From positions 1 to 55,861 of the forward strand of contig JWZX01002659.1 of assembly GCA_001275005.1 (NCBI GenBank): a DNA stretch of 55,861 nt, written 5' to 3'. How positions within the stretch are numbered: the first letter of the stretch is position 1; every line of letters begins with the position of its first letter. Below, piece after piece: positions 19,197 to 32,500 of the stretch. The DNA is from Chrysochromulina tobinii. Its lineage: Eukaryota > Haptophyta > Prymnesiales > Chrysochromulinaceae. A model generated the notes under the pieces. It worked only from the letters and a program-made list of their open reading frames with translations, did not search any database and was not told the origin of the DNA. A program made the position numbers and the translations under genes.

Positions 19197-20132
19197 ATGA
19201 CTTCACTTGGAGAGGGTCCTTTCGCGGACAGGGCTCGTGAGGTCGCCGTGTGGCTCCTTGTAACGGCGGCAATCGTCGCCGCGGCGCTTTCACGCGAGCT
19301 CAGCTGCACTGGATTGCTCAGTTGCACTCTCGACATGATACATGACTTTGAGTTCCAGGTACGGTGCGCATTGTCGCTGCCGATCGCCTGCGTCATCTAC
19401 CTTAGCTTTGGCTTCTTCGCCAACTCCATGTTCCCGCGGACGGTCATCGAGCGCGGCGCACGCCCTCCAGTCCATTCGTGGCGTCGCTTCGACGGCGATG
19501 TGAATTGGAGCATCGTCGGCCTTCTTGCTGGCACGCCAATGATCCAAATCATCCACCACGCGAGCGACAAGTATGGCGTCGCGTCCGGCATGCGCCTCTA
19601 CAAAGACCCTCTGGAGTACGGCTGGGTATGGGCATTCGCGCAGGTGCCAGTGTACCTCGGACTGTGGGATCTCGTCTTCTATGTGCTGCACCGCTTCGTC
19701 CTGCACCACCCCATGCTATACCGGTACATCCACGGGAGTCATCACGCGTTTCGCCCTCCGACCGCATGGGCTGGCATTGCCGTTGGACCGATTGACGTGA
19801 TCTTCGAGGGGATCCTGCCCTACGCCGTACCCCTCTTTTGCGGATTGCCGTTTCACGAGTACACGGTGAACGCGGTCAATGCTCTCCTCACACTCCATGC
19901 GTGCGTGCTGCATTCGGCGTGCCACCGCCAGTACGGCGAGATCTCGGGCTGGCTCGGCTGGCTAATGATCTCGCCCATCGGGCACAACATGCACCACAAC
20001 TTCGGCGAGCGCAACGCGTGCAACTTCGCGCCCATCTTCAAGATATGGGACCGCGTCGGCGGGACACTCAACGAGGGGGAGCCCTTTTGGTGGGAGAGTG
20101 ATCGCAAGGCTGCAGCGACCAAGGGCCAATGA
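19197..20132 (+). CDS. Fatty acid hydroxylase/sterol desaturase family enzyme
   Basis: The 311-residue product is a membrane di-iron oxygenase of the fatty acid hydroxylase superfamily, which includes sterol C-4 methyl oxidase, C-5 desaturase and related enzymes. The three histidine clusters expected for iron binding are visible: H-R-F-V-L-H-H, H-G-S-H-H and H-N-M-H-H. Hydrophobic helices precede the first cluster and lie between the second and third. The usual aromatic ending is present as I-F-K-I-W-D-R-V-G-G-T. The open frame begins further upstream with GTG; the first ATG is at 19197. The sequence does not reveal which sterol or lipid is the substrate. The enzyme is presumably in the ER. 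Confidence 0.9.
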   Translation: MTSLGEGPFADRAREVAVWLLVTAAIVAAALSRELSCTGLLSCTLDMIHDFEFQVRCALSLPIACVIYLSFGFFANSMFPRTVIERGARPPVHSWRRFDGDVNWSIVGLLAGTPMIQIIHHASDKYGVASGMRLYKDPLEYGWVWAFAQVPVYLGLWDLVFYVLHRFVLHHPMLYRYIHGSHHAFRPPTAWAGIAVGPIDVIFEGILPYAVPLFCGLPFHEYTVNAVNALLTLHACVLHSACHRQYGEISGWLGWLMISPIGHNMHHNFGERNACNFAPIFKIWDRVGGTLNEGEPFWWESDRKAAATKGQ

Positions 20133-20586
20133 GGACAATCATAAGCGTTGTCACCGACGCGAACGACCGAGATGGGGCGATTTGGGGCGAGTCGAGAGAC
20201 GGCGACGCTCCCCTACGGAACTCGACTGTGTGAGGTTCGTATGAGCACGTTCGCGAAGAGCGGACGGTACGGTTCGGTTGTAAAAAAGCTATGTTGGAAC
20301 ATAGATTCAACATCCCAGGACGTCATCCCAACGCGCGACGCACGTCCACGACCACCGAGAACGAAGACCCGGCCCATGCACACAGCAGAATATCGAAAAC
20401 ACCGCACGTAGGGACCCACACACAACATGGATTGCTTCTGTCCGCGCCAGCCTGCGCAACACGCCTGCGCTATGGCGCTCCTTCCGTCCCTCTGCGTCCC
20501 GATTCGACGCGCATTTTACCGCCGCATGGCCCTCGTCCGCATTGCTGCCCTTCCATTGCGACGGCGTCGGCGAGTGCTTCGGCCTC
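20133..20586. other. Convergent intergenic region
   Basis: This holds the 3' ends of the hydroxylase gene (+) and the giant gene (-). No supported gene. Confidence 0.45.
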
Positions 20587-23500
20587 CTATGGCACAAGCG
20601 CTGTGTTCAGCGCACCTGTTTGCTTCCACAGCCGACTTAACCTCCGACGGCTAGGAACGAGAGCTTCCAGCATAGCTGGATCGCGCCGTAGGAGCTCCGC
20701 GGAGGAAGCAGGCGCGGGGCAGCCGCACGACAAGGCGCACGTCGCGTGCATGAACACCGGAATGCGTTGGCACTCGCCTTTTTGGGCCCACGCGGCGCAA
20801 GGCATGTCCTTCGCGTCGGTGCATGCCGTGGTCGGAGAGCTGACCGCGGTCGGGGCCGGTGAGTGCTGCGGCTCGGTCGAGGTCGGCCCTTCGACCTTCC
20901 TCGGTGAGCTGACCGCGGTCGGGGCCGGTGAGTGCTGCGGCTCGGTCGCGGCCGGGGCCGGTGAGTGCTGCGGCTCGGTCGAGGTCGGCCCTTCGACCTT
21001 CCTCGGTGAGCTGACCGCGGTCGGGGCCGGTGAGTACTGCGGCTCGGTCGCGGCCGGGGCTGGTGAGTGCTGCGGCTCGGTCGATGTCGGCGCATCAAGC
21101 GAGGCGGGCAAGGTCGGCGTGGGCTTGGCAAACTTCGTGGGCGGCAGTTTCGAACCCGGAGCGAAGAGGGACGCGCCATTCGGGTCCTTGCACGACAGGG
21201 CGCATTTCGAATTCATAAAGACGGGCATGCGCTCGCATTCGCCCCGAGCGGCCCATTGGGCGCACGGCACGTTCGGTGCGTCGGCCAGCGGGCCTGCCGG
21301 GACCGACGCGATTGGGCTGAAGATCGGGCTGCCAGAAGTCGGCGCACCGAGAGGGGCCGGGTGGGCATCGTCAGCTGCCGCCTTGTCAGCCGCCGCCTTG
21401 TCGGCGGCTGCCTTGTCAGATGCTGCCTTGTCAGCCGCGAGGTGCTCGTAGAAGTCTGGGGTCGGCTTGCTGGAGATGAGCCTCGAAAAAGGGTTCGTGG
21501 GGGCGGGGCAGCCGCACGACTCCGCGCACGACGTGTGCATAAACGATGGAATGCGATCACACTCGCCCCGTTTGGCCCAGATGGCACACGACACTGTCGG
21601 GTCATCGTGTCCCCAGTGGCACGGCGTACTCGAGTACAGCTGCGGAAGCGCGGGGATTGCAAGGACGAAGTGATGATCCTCCTCCGCTACGTACTCTGGA
21701 TCCACGACCGACTGGTCGCGCGACACTTCCACTACTTCGAGGCTGTCGAAGAGCGTTGGCTTCTGAGCGCACTTGGGATCCGTAAAGGTGACGCATGGGC
21801 TCATGTCGCGCAGCCAAATGTCGGCACCGTTGGGCCCGCCGCCGTCGGTGCGGGCAAACCGTCCATCGGTGACAGCATAGGTGATCTCCCGCCAGCGTGA
21901 GGTGCCGGTTGTCTCGACGATCCAGCCCCGGGGGCCGTCCAACGCGTCGTACCCAACGTAAAACTGGCCGATAGACGTGTCGAGGAACACGACGCGCAGG
22001 ATCAGGTCGCGTTCCTCGGTCAGCGGCAGCCCACCCCACAGTCCCGGGTCCAGCGTGAGCTCGATAGTCGCTTGCGGGCGCGCGAATCCGCGCGAGTAGC
22101 GACCGTACATTTGGTCCGTGGGCCCCTGCCACCAGTAGCCCTCACTCTCAGGGGTGTCCCGGCGTTGCATGAACATGCCGTAGTCGCTCCGCCAAACGTC
22201 CAGGTTGACGTCGTTGGTGCCGTTGCCATAGTCGAGCGCCACCTTTCCCTCTGGAGTGGACGGATCGATTTCGTTGCGGCAACCAGTAGCTTCGAAGGAC
22301 CGGCAGATGGACGCTTGCCGATTCGCAAGCAACACTTGGCTCTCAGACGACTGCGAGTTGCGCAAGGACATGGTCTGCCAGCCTCGGGGTAGCGCGCCAT
22401 ACTCCGCCTCGGGGAAGCGCTCCACGTCGAGCGTGTCGAGGCCGTCCCGGAAGCCAATCCAGGCCCCGGGAGATTGCCAGGCATAGCGGATGCTCGTGTA
22501 CCGATTCAGAAACCTCCAGACACCATCGAATGGAGACGGGTACGTCAGGAAATCCTTCGAGACCGTGAGCGGAATGTTCCAGTAGTCGATGCGAATCGTG
22601 AGCGCCCACATGGTCGCGGCATACAAGTGCCAGTTCTGCACCAGACAGCTTGGCGCGACCGGCCCCGCGCCCAGCTGTCCGCGATTGCCCTCCTCACCCG
22701 TCCAGCACCAGAACTTGTCCAAGTCGGCACGGGCGCGCACGGGCCCATTGTCCGTCACTCGGAAGATGTTGAGCATCGAGTGGACGACACGCGTGCGTTC
22801 ACCCGACAGACCGCCGCCCTCACCCTCGCTGTTGCGCATCAGCCACGAGCCGGGCGCGTACTCGTCGAGCCAACCGTTGGAGAAGAGCTGCATCTCGTCC
22901 ATCCGTTTCTCAGTCTGGCTCGCGCTATTCTTGCCGTTGGCAAGGTTCACCCATGTTTTCGGCTCGTCGCTCGTCACCATCATCCGCAGCCAGCCGTCCT
23001 CGATGTGCGACGCGTAGACGCTGTTGTAGAGGAAGGCGGTCATGTTCTTGGCGAATTGCTCAAACTCCGGCCGCCGAGATACGACAAGACCCGTCCTGGT
23101 GGCACCGCTGGGGCACCAGAACAGATCCAACGACTCATCGCGTGGTGGCGCAAACGCATCAAAACCGCAGTTGCCGCACCGATTCCACCTCGCATCCACA
23201 GCCGACGGTTTGCCTTCCTCATCTGTCCAGATGTAGTCGGCTTCGGTACGATTCGGGTTGAAGGTGACGGGCGTGTTCTCGTAGCCGGCACCGAGCGACG
23301 CTTGCATGTACAGGATCCGAAGCTCGCTGTTGACCATGCGCATATCATTCAGCTTCGCCGCGAGCGCTTCGTGTGCGCGCTTGTAGCGAGACAAGTAGTT
23401 GGGGTGGTGGAAGTTAGGCACCGCATAGTCGACTTCATCGCAGGTCGCCCACGTCGTAAACGGACGAGTGTCCGTCAGGTCGAGAGGATCGCGCCGCTTC

Positions 23501-26500
23501 TTGCAGACCTCAAAGTATTTGGACACCTCGAAGGGCGCCTCAAAGAGCCATTGAGGGTAGTAGTTGGGACCCGAGAGGAAGGTGATCCCTACTGCAAACG
23601 GCAGGTGGGAGTGGCGGCTCTTCGTTACATCGAGCAGCAGCGTGTCGAAGGCAGACCAGTCGAACTCGTCTGGTTTTGGCTCGAACTGCGACCACCGGAG
23701 GGCGAGGTTGACATTGCGCCACATCGAGCGGTTCCCTTGCTTCACGTTGGTGATCGGGTCCGTGCCATACACTGAGAGACCAGCGGCCAATCCATCCAAG
23801 GCCCACGTGCGCCACGCGTCCTCTGTTGTCGAGTCTCCAAAGCAAATTGAGCCGCAGCCCTGGCACTCGGGGCGCAAACTGCAGCGCGTAGTCATGACGA
23901 GGCACGACTCTGGGTCGCATCTCGAGAGGAGGGCATCATTGCCCCAGCCATCAGCGGGCGCTTTCGTGACGGTATTCGCATCCGCCGGATCAATCTCCTC
24001 GGCGAGGTCAACCTCCTGCATGCTGCCCACGCTGTCCTCGCCGCACGAGATTTCAACGTCCGGCATCGTCTCAGCCTGGTGCTGCCATGGGCGCTGCCCC
24101 GCTACGGGCGCCGCTGCGTCAGAGTCGGGATGCCAATGGTGGAAAGCAAGCCCATCCTCGGGCGCTGCTGTGTCCGGCACGGTCAAGGTCGGCTCATTGA
24201 CCGTGGTCGGCGAAGTCGGCGTCGGCGAGATGAGCGTGGGCGGGGTTAGGACTACAGCAGCCGGTGGTTCGTCCGCAGCGGGCGCCGCGGGGCAGCCGCA
24301 CGAAAAGGCGCACTTTGCGTGCATGAACACTGGAATGTGATCGCACTCGCCCGACTTGGCCCACGCGGCGCACGGGAAAGAGGCATCGTCCATGCACGGC
24401 AAGCTCGCCGAATCGTTCTCCGTCGGTGAGCCGACGTCTGCCGTTGCTGGCGCTATCGGTGCGGTCAAGGTCGGGGCATCGACCGTGGTCGGCCAAGTCG
24501 GCGTCGGCAAGGTCGGCGAGGACGGGGTTACGACCACAGCAGCCGGAGGTACAGCCGCAGAGGTTGCCGCGGGGCAGCCGCACGAGAAGGCGCACTTTGC
24601 GTGCATGAACACTGGCATTTTCTCGCACTCGCCCGATTTGGCCCACTTGGCGCACGTCACTAGCGGGTCGTCGGTGCACGTGCTGGCTGGGCCCAGGGCG
24701 GTTGGGATCTGCATCGTCTTCACAGTTCGGATCTGCCGAGCTTTCTCTGACCAGCTACGGTCCCAGCCAGAGGTCCATGGCGGCAGAAGCGTCGAGGGCT
24801 TCACAGTTGAAGGTTTCGGCGGCGGGCCGCAATCGTATACGGCCGCCTCTTCCATGAGCTTGGATTTGGTCATCGAGTTGAAGATGAGCTCGCGTGGCTC
24901 ACGTGACAGCAGCTCGTTGGCCGACGAGCTATTGAAGCTGCTCTCGGCATCCATCGGCCGAAGCTTCTTGAAGCGCCAATTCATTCCCTGATGGGCAACG
25001 CCACTCCACGGCACGGGCACGCCGAGCATGCGGTCGATCAGGCAAAGCGTCTCGCGCATAAGGCTCATGTGCCCGATGAGAGCGAGGCCCACGTCTGCAG
25101 TGGCATTCGGACAGTGCCGGAAGAGCACCTCGTTATCTTGCGTGTTGTCCGATTGCCAGCGTTCGCACGAGTCGAGAGGCTCCTCTGCATGAAGCTGTGT
25201 GTGCATTTCCTGGATGGGGACGTTGGACCAGGCAAAGTTCAACTTGTAGATGGCCCTGAGCTGGAAGCTGTCCATCTTTGGGTTACGGCAGTTTTGGTTC
25301 TTCAAGCACTCAGCAGTTGCAACGGGCGCAAAGTCCGCCACTGTCCCACCTGAACGATTGGTCAGCCAACTCGAGTTCGCCGTCGCAGGGTCTGTGTCCT
25401 TTGAAGCCCACGTATAAAAGTCCGGATACGGCCGCGCGAGAGTCTTGCCCATATCGAGATCTGCCTGATCATGGTCGTGCGCCTCTGGTCCAATCATCTC
25501 GTGGAAGAAGGAGACGCGATGAGGAAGGACATCACGAATCATAAAGATGACCTCGATCTTCCTGTTCGCCAACTTTGACGGACGAATGATGTCCACGAAC
25601 GCGCGCACTTGCATGTGACTGAACGCGATGATCACGTTTCCTCGCGCAGCCACCTCATCTTCCGCCAACCTGAATTCATCTTCATCGAATCCAGCTGAGC
25701 GTTGCGATCCGGGCACGATGTACTTGCCGGGGAGCATCCCAAGATAGTCGCTGAGCGTCGTCCCGCCCGTTTTCGGCACGTGGTGAAAGTAATAGAGCGG
25801 GTAGTCAGACGATGCAGTGACGTTGAAAAGCTTCGTCTTGTTGCCATCGCCGGCTCCGGCCCAAGTTGCGATCGGGGAGATGGCGGTGATGGCAGTGATC
25901 GAGGACACATTGCCAATCGCGTCGGAGGCGGTGACGGTGGCAGTGTTCGGTGTGAGCGGCCCCGCGCCATATTTAGGTTCTCGCAGGGCCGCCTCTGTTG
26001 GCTGCTCCAAGCACCCATACTCCTCCGCGAAGGCTTCGAAAGCATCGAGAGCGCGAGCGACGTAGTAAAACTCTCTCTGCTCCCTGGCGAGCAGGGCTAC
26101 CATGACGTCCTCGTCGACATTCGCGAGGAACTTGGACGGCACGGTGGCGCTAGAGCTCTCCAAGGCGGTCTCGTACCGCATCCATGGAATCGGAAGCGAG
26201 GTCGAGTGCGCAAACACACACAAGGTCCTGCGTACGTTCTGAGGGTCTCCTACGGGACCCACGTACACGGAGGCGAGGGGGCTTACGGTGCTCCGCGCGT
26301 CGACACCGGAAGCGATGGCCGACACATTGCGAGCTCTCCAGACGTCGTCGATGGGAAGGTTGCGAAGCGTGGCATTCAAGCTGTACAGGTACTCCAGCTG
26401 GGTCTCACGTACGTACTCGTTGCTTTGCATCCACGAATGCAGCATCGCTCTCACAAATGTCGTCGAGGACCTCTCGGCCATCTGGCGCCTCTCATTGTCG

Positions 26501-29500
26501 CTGTAGAAGAGTTGGACGCGATGAGCGAGCACGTCGCGCATGACGCCCAGGATCACCATGGGCCGCTTCGTCTGCGTGCGCACCTTCTGCACCCAAGTGA
26601 CATCCTCAATCCGACCAAAGGCGATGAGCGCATGCGTCCGGGTGTCGACTGATTCGTCGTACTTGGCTGCGAAGACTCGCTCGTCAAAAGTGGACAGCGC
26701 AGTCGAACCGGGAACAATGTACTGCTCGGGAAGCATCGCGAGGAACTGGGCGATCTCGTCGCCGTCGGCATTCGACTTCCACGCGAAGCAGTAGATCGGC
26801 TGGATGAAGGTTGAGAACCCAGCGTGGATGAGCCCCGCAGATAGTACTTCTGCGTTGGCAATGCCGTTCCAGCGAGCCGCGCGAATGGAGCGACTATGCT
26901 CAACATCGGCAACGGCCAGCTCGACCACGCTGCGGCGGCGGAGGCGTGTGGTACGGTGGGTGTATCCGTGGGGACCATAGCCGGCAGGGTGATGGTGGGG
27001 CAGGTTGTCTGGGTTATCGTCGCAGTAGGTCGCCATCGGGCAAGCAGGATCCCTACCGGTGACACCGTATCCATCTTGACCCGGGAGCAAAGTCTTGCAT
27101 CCTCCAGGATGGTTGTCTCTGCACTTGTTTAGAGGATTGTCTTGGCAGTAGTCTGCACACACTCCAAGTTGGAGTGCGCGCACTTGGCGGACTTGAACTG
27201 CGAACGTGTACTCCTCACATTCGCAATTCGAGTCCATGCCGGTGATGCCGTACCCAGGCTGACCCGGTTGCCTAGGTCTGCATCCCGGGGGAAAGCAGGC
27301 CCTTTCATCGTCGTCGTCAACGCCGGTTCTCCTGCGCCTATCGTTCATGAACATCTCGTAGTCATCGCAGTATCTCGCCATCGGGCAGTTCTCGTCCATG
27401 CCGGTGACACCGTACCCAAGCTGGCCCGGTTGCCTAGATCTGCATCCTGGAGGTTTGCACTGGAAAGGATTATCGTCGCAGTAGGGCTCCACCGGACAGT
27501 TCGCATCCATGCCGGTGATCCCGTAGCCAGGGTCACCCGGTTCCCTAGGTCTGCATCCTGGCGGTTTGCATTTCTTGTTGTTTGGGTTATCGTCGCAATA
27601 GAGCGCCATCGGGCAGTTCGGATCCTCGCCGGTGACACCGTATCCAGACTCGCCCGGTAGCCTCGGTCTGCACCGACCTCCTGGCGGAGGTACGCACCTG
27701 TTGTTAGGGTTGTCTTGGCAGTAGTCCGCCCACGGACAGTTTGCGTCCATGCCGGTGATCCCGTACCCATCGTCACCGGGGAGCCGAGGTCTGCATCCAG
27801 GAGGTTTGCACTTGTTCCTGTTGGCCGGGTTATCGTCGCAGTAGAGCATCATCGGGCAGTTCGGATCCATGCCAGTAACACCATAACCATCTTGACCCGG
27901 TAGCCTATTTCTGCATCCTGGAGGTCTGCAAATATTCCGAGGGTTATCTTGGCAGTAGTCCGCCTCCGGACAGTTCGCATCCATCCCGGTGATCCCGTAC
28001 CCAGGGTCTCCCGGTGACCTAACACTGCATGCTGGGAATTTGCACCTGTTCTTGTTGTTTGGGTTATCTGGGTTATCGTCGCAGTAGGTCGCCATCGGGC
28101 AGTTCGGATCCTCGCCGGTGACACCGTATCCAGACTCGCCCGAAAGCCTAGGTTTGCACCGTGGGGGAGTGCACCTGTTTTTAGGATTGTCTTGGCAATA
28201 GTCCGCGTCCGGACAGTTTGCGTCCTCGCCTGTGATCCCGTACCCAGGATCACCTGGTTGCCTCGGTTTGCATGCTGGGAATTTGCACCTGTTCCTGTTG
28301 AACGGGTTATCGTCGCAGTAGAGCTCCATCGGGCAGTTCGGATCCTCGCCGGTGACACCGTATCCAGACTCGCCCGGTAGCCTCGGTCTGCACCGACCTC
28401 CTTGGCCTGGAGGTACGCACCTGTTGTTAGGATTGTCTTGGCAATAGTCCGCCTCCGGACAATTCGAGTCCATCCCGGTGATCCCGTACCCAGCGTCGCC
28501 CGGAAACCTAGGTCTGCATCCAGGAGGTTTGCACCTATTCTTACTATTTAGGTTGTCTGGGTTATCGTCGCAGTAGAGCTCCATCGGGCAGTTCGGATCC
28601 TCGCCGGTGACACCGTATCCAGACTCGCCCGGTAGCCTCGGTCTGCACCGACCTCCTTGGCCTGGAGGTACGCACCTGTTGTTAGGGTTGTCTTGGCAGT
28701 AGTCCGCCCACGGACAATTTGCGTCCATGCCGGTGATCCCGTACCCATCGTCACCGGGGAGCCGAGGTCTGCATCCAGGAGGTTTGCACATGTTCCTGTT
28801 GGCCGGGTTATCGTCGCAGTAGAGCATCATCGGGCAGTTCGGATCCATGCCAGTAACACCATAACCATCTTGACCCGGTAGCCTATTTCTGCATCCTGGA
28901 GGTCTGCAAATATTCCGAGGGTTATCTTGGCAGTAGTCCGCCTCCGGACAGTTCGCATCCATCCCGGTGATCCCGTACCCAGGGTCTCCCGGTGACCTAA
29001 CACTGCATGCTGGGAATTTGCACCTGTTCTTGTTGTTTGGGTTATCTGGGTTATCGTCGCAGTAGGTCGCCATCGGGCAGTTCGGATCCTCGCCGGTGAC
29101 ACCGTATCCAGACTCGCCCGAAAGCCTAGGTTTGCACCGTGGGGGAGTGCACCTGTTTTTAGGATTGTCTTGGCAATAGTCCGCGTCCGGACAGTTTGCG
29201 TCCTCGCCTGTGATCCCGTACCCAGGATCACCTGGTTGCCTCGGTTTGCATGCTGGGAATTTGCACCTATTCTTACTATTTAGGTTGTCTGGGTTATCGT
29301 CGCAGTAGAGCTCCATCGGGCAGTTCGGATCCTCGCCGGTGACACCGTATCCAGACTCGCCCGGTAGCCTCGGTCTGCACCGACCTCCTTGGCCTGGAGG
29401 CACGCACCTGTTGTTAGGGTTGTCTTGGCAATAGTCCGCCTCCGGACAATTCGAGTCCATCCCGGTGATCCCGTACCCAGCGTCGCCCGGAAACCTAGGT

Positions 29501-32500
29501 CTGCATCCAGGAGGTTTGCACCTGTTCTTTGGGTTGTTCGGGTTGTCTGGGTTATCGTCGCAGTAGAGCTCCATCGGGCAGTTCGGATCCTCGCCGGTGA
29601 CACCGTACCCAGGCATGCCTGGTAGCCTCGGTCTGCACCCCGGAGGTACGCACCTGTTTTTAGGATTGTCTTGGCAATAGTCCGCCTGTGGGCAATTCGA
29701 ATCCATGCCGGTGATCCCGAACCCAGGTTCACCTGGTGCCCTCTTCTGGCATGCTGGAAATTTGCACCCGTCGTTATTGTTGTTATTGCCGTTGTTCCCG
29801 TCGTTGCCGTTGTTCCCGTTGTTCCCGTCGTTCTCGTCGTTGCCACTGTTCCCGTTGTTGTTGTTATTGTTGTTCACGGGCGTGGCTACGTTGACGGGCG
29901 GGGCAACCTTTTCTACGGGCGAGGCATAGAAGGGGTTGTTCATATCCTTGTTGTATGCGTCGAAGTCATCGCAGTATTTCGCCATCGGGCAGTTTGGATC
30001 CATGCCGCTGACACCGTACCCAGATTCGCCAGGTACCCTAGCTCTGCATCCTGGAGGTTTGCACTTGTACGGGTTATCGTCGCAGTAGGGCGCCTTCGGG
30101 CAGTTCGCATCCTCGCCGGTGACACCGTATCCAGACTCGCCCGGTTGCCTAGGTTTGCACCCTGGGGGTGTGCACCTATTGGAGTTGAACGGGTTATCGT
30201 CGCAGTAGAGCTCCATCGGGCAGTTCGCATCCATGCCGGTGACACCGTACCCAGGCATGCCTGGTGTCCTAGGCCTGCACCCTGGGGGTGTGCACTTGTT
30301 TCTAGGATTGTCTTGGCAGTAGTCCGCGGCCGGACAATTCGCGTCCTGTCCGGTGAGGCCGTACCCAGGTTGACCCGGTAGCCTCACTCTGCATGCTGGA
30401 GGTTTGCACTTGTTGATGGAGGAAGTGGGCCCGTTGTCGGCAGGCGAATAGTAAGGGTTTTTCGGGTTGTCAACGCAGTGCTCCGCTTCTGGGCAATCCG
30501 GGTCCTGGCCGGTGATACCGTATCCAGGGGGCAGACCGCAGTAGCTCGCTTGCGGACAATTCGCATCGAGGCCGTCGATGCCGTATCCATACTCGCCCGG
30601 TTTCCTTTGTTTGCAGACAGGGAACTGGCACAACGGGAGGATCTTGACTTTGACAGGAGGTGGTGGCGACGCTTCCTTAGGAGGCGGCGGTGGTGACTTA
30701 TCCTTCGGAGGTGGCGGTGGTGGCTTTTCCTTCGGAGATGGCGGTGGCGGCCTCTCCTTCGGAGGTGGCGGTGGTGGCCTTTCCTTCGGAGGTGGCGGTG
30801 GTGGCTTTTCCTTGGCTTGGAAAGTCCGCGGAGGTGGCGGTGGAGACTCCAGGTCTGGGGGCGGAGGAGGCGGAGGTTTGAAAGTTTTTTGTGCAGCCTG
30901 CACGTAATGCTGCGCGGCGAGCTTCGCCTCGGTGTGCTCGATCTCCAGAGACTTGAAGAAAGGGCTTCGGCGCATCTTGCGACTCGCCCCCAGAGTTGCC
31001 CCCTTCGATCGTCGCCAGCGGCGGCGCTTCAAGTCCTCCACCAGGGCATTCGACGAGTCGACACTTTTGAACTCGACGTGCTCACGCTGGCTGATACCCA
31101 AGAAGGGTGACTCGGTATCGACGACGTGGTCCACCACGGCATCGACGCACTCCTGGATGTGGCTCGGCATGGAACAGATCTCGTAGTGGAGAGTCATCCA
31201 ATCAGCGATGCGCTCGCCGGAGAAGACGTCGCTGCGGAGGCTGTCCGCGTCACGCTGCGCACCGGCGTATTTGATGCAGCTCAGTAGGTCGTCCAAGTTG
31301 ACGTTGCCTGCCGTGCTGCTCGAGTCCGGCTCGATGCGAACATTCGGGTCTTCGGTGATCCCCTTAGCAAATGAAGTCTCTGCGAGGCAACGATCGAGAA
31401 GATTCCAGCGGGTCAGCTCGACGATCTTGTACGTGTCCCAGCTGATCCTCGGCAAAAAGGGCTCGCTGCCGGTGCAGCCTCCTGCCGGCAGGGCCGCGCC
31501 ATCGCAGTGCTCGCCCGAGAAGGAGCCCTCAAAGTACTTGGGCCCGCCGTCAACGTTGTCGCGCCACGTGTACACCGGCTCGCTTCCGTTCATCATCGGC
31601 TGGGCCCACGTGCGCATGAACTTGAGCATCCGGACGGGCTTGAACCCGCACGCCTGGGCGCACGGGACAAGGTCGGATGCCATCGAGAAGACGTTCTTCT
31701 CGTACAGGTTCCAGAGAGCCTGGATGCCGCTCAGGTCGGTGTAGTCGGTGCGATCGGGGAACATGGTCACCAGTCGATCCGCCCACTTGCACAGCGTGTC
31801 GCCGTGTGTGTCGTGGATTTCATTCTCCTCCGCCTCGTTGCCTTCGGCGGAGAAAGCGTACTTGGAGCTCGTGCACCAGATGTTACGCTGCTTCACGTAC
31901 CGGGGCACGTTCTGCGCGACGAAGCTCCAGAGGCAGGCACGCTTCTGCGCGCAGATTGGGATGCTGTCCTGGACGGCCTCAAAGTGGGGCGGGATGAAGC
32001 TCTCGCCTGCAAAGGCAACAGTCGGATTGCCCGTCGCGCCCGACGCACAGACATCAGGCGTCTCATCGAGCAGCTCGTAGAACCACTCGGCTCCCGCAAA
32101 TGGGTCGGCATACAGGAGCGCGCGGATGCTCTCCTTGGACGTATCGGGCGTCTGCCTGATGAAGGGCTCGAGGCCATTCTCGTGCTCCAGGTACTCGCGC
32201 ACGTCATCGAACGGCTTGTAGATCTCGGGGTCCATCTCGGACAGTGGGTCGAACGGCTTGTTGCGCCCGGACCAGTGGAGCACGGTCGCCTCTCCAAGCA
32301 CCACAGCAGGATCCAGTTTGTTCAATTTCAAGTCGGCCTTCGAGATGTACCCGAGGCCGTCCACGAAAGCCGGGTCGCCCACAAAGTCATTCCAGCACTT
32401 CACCTTGTCCGCAAACGCAAAGTACGGGATCCCGAGTCCGAACGCGAGGGACGTCTCAGGGATCAGACTGGATTCATAGTTGGCGTGCATGTAGCTGTCG

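Noticed and set aside
22474..23775. 433-codon plus-strand frame inside the giant gene
   Set aside because: It is antisense to the glycoside-hydrolase-like domain, whose minus-strand sequence is clearly coding; no domain is visible in the plus frame.
26980..30640. Regularly spaced repeats considered as a CRISPR array
   Set aside because: Units are coding, degenerate and contiguous with no unique spacers, in a eukaryotic gene.
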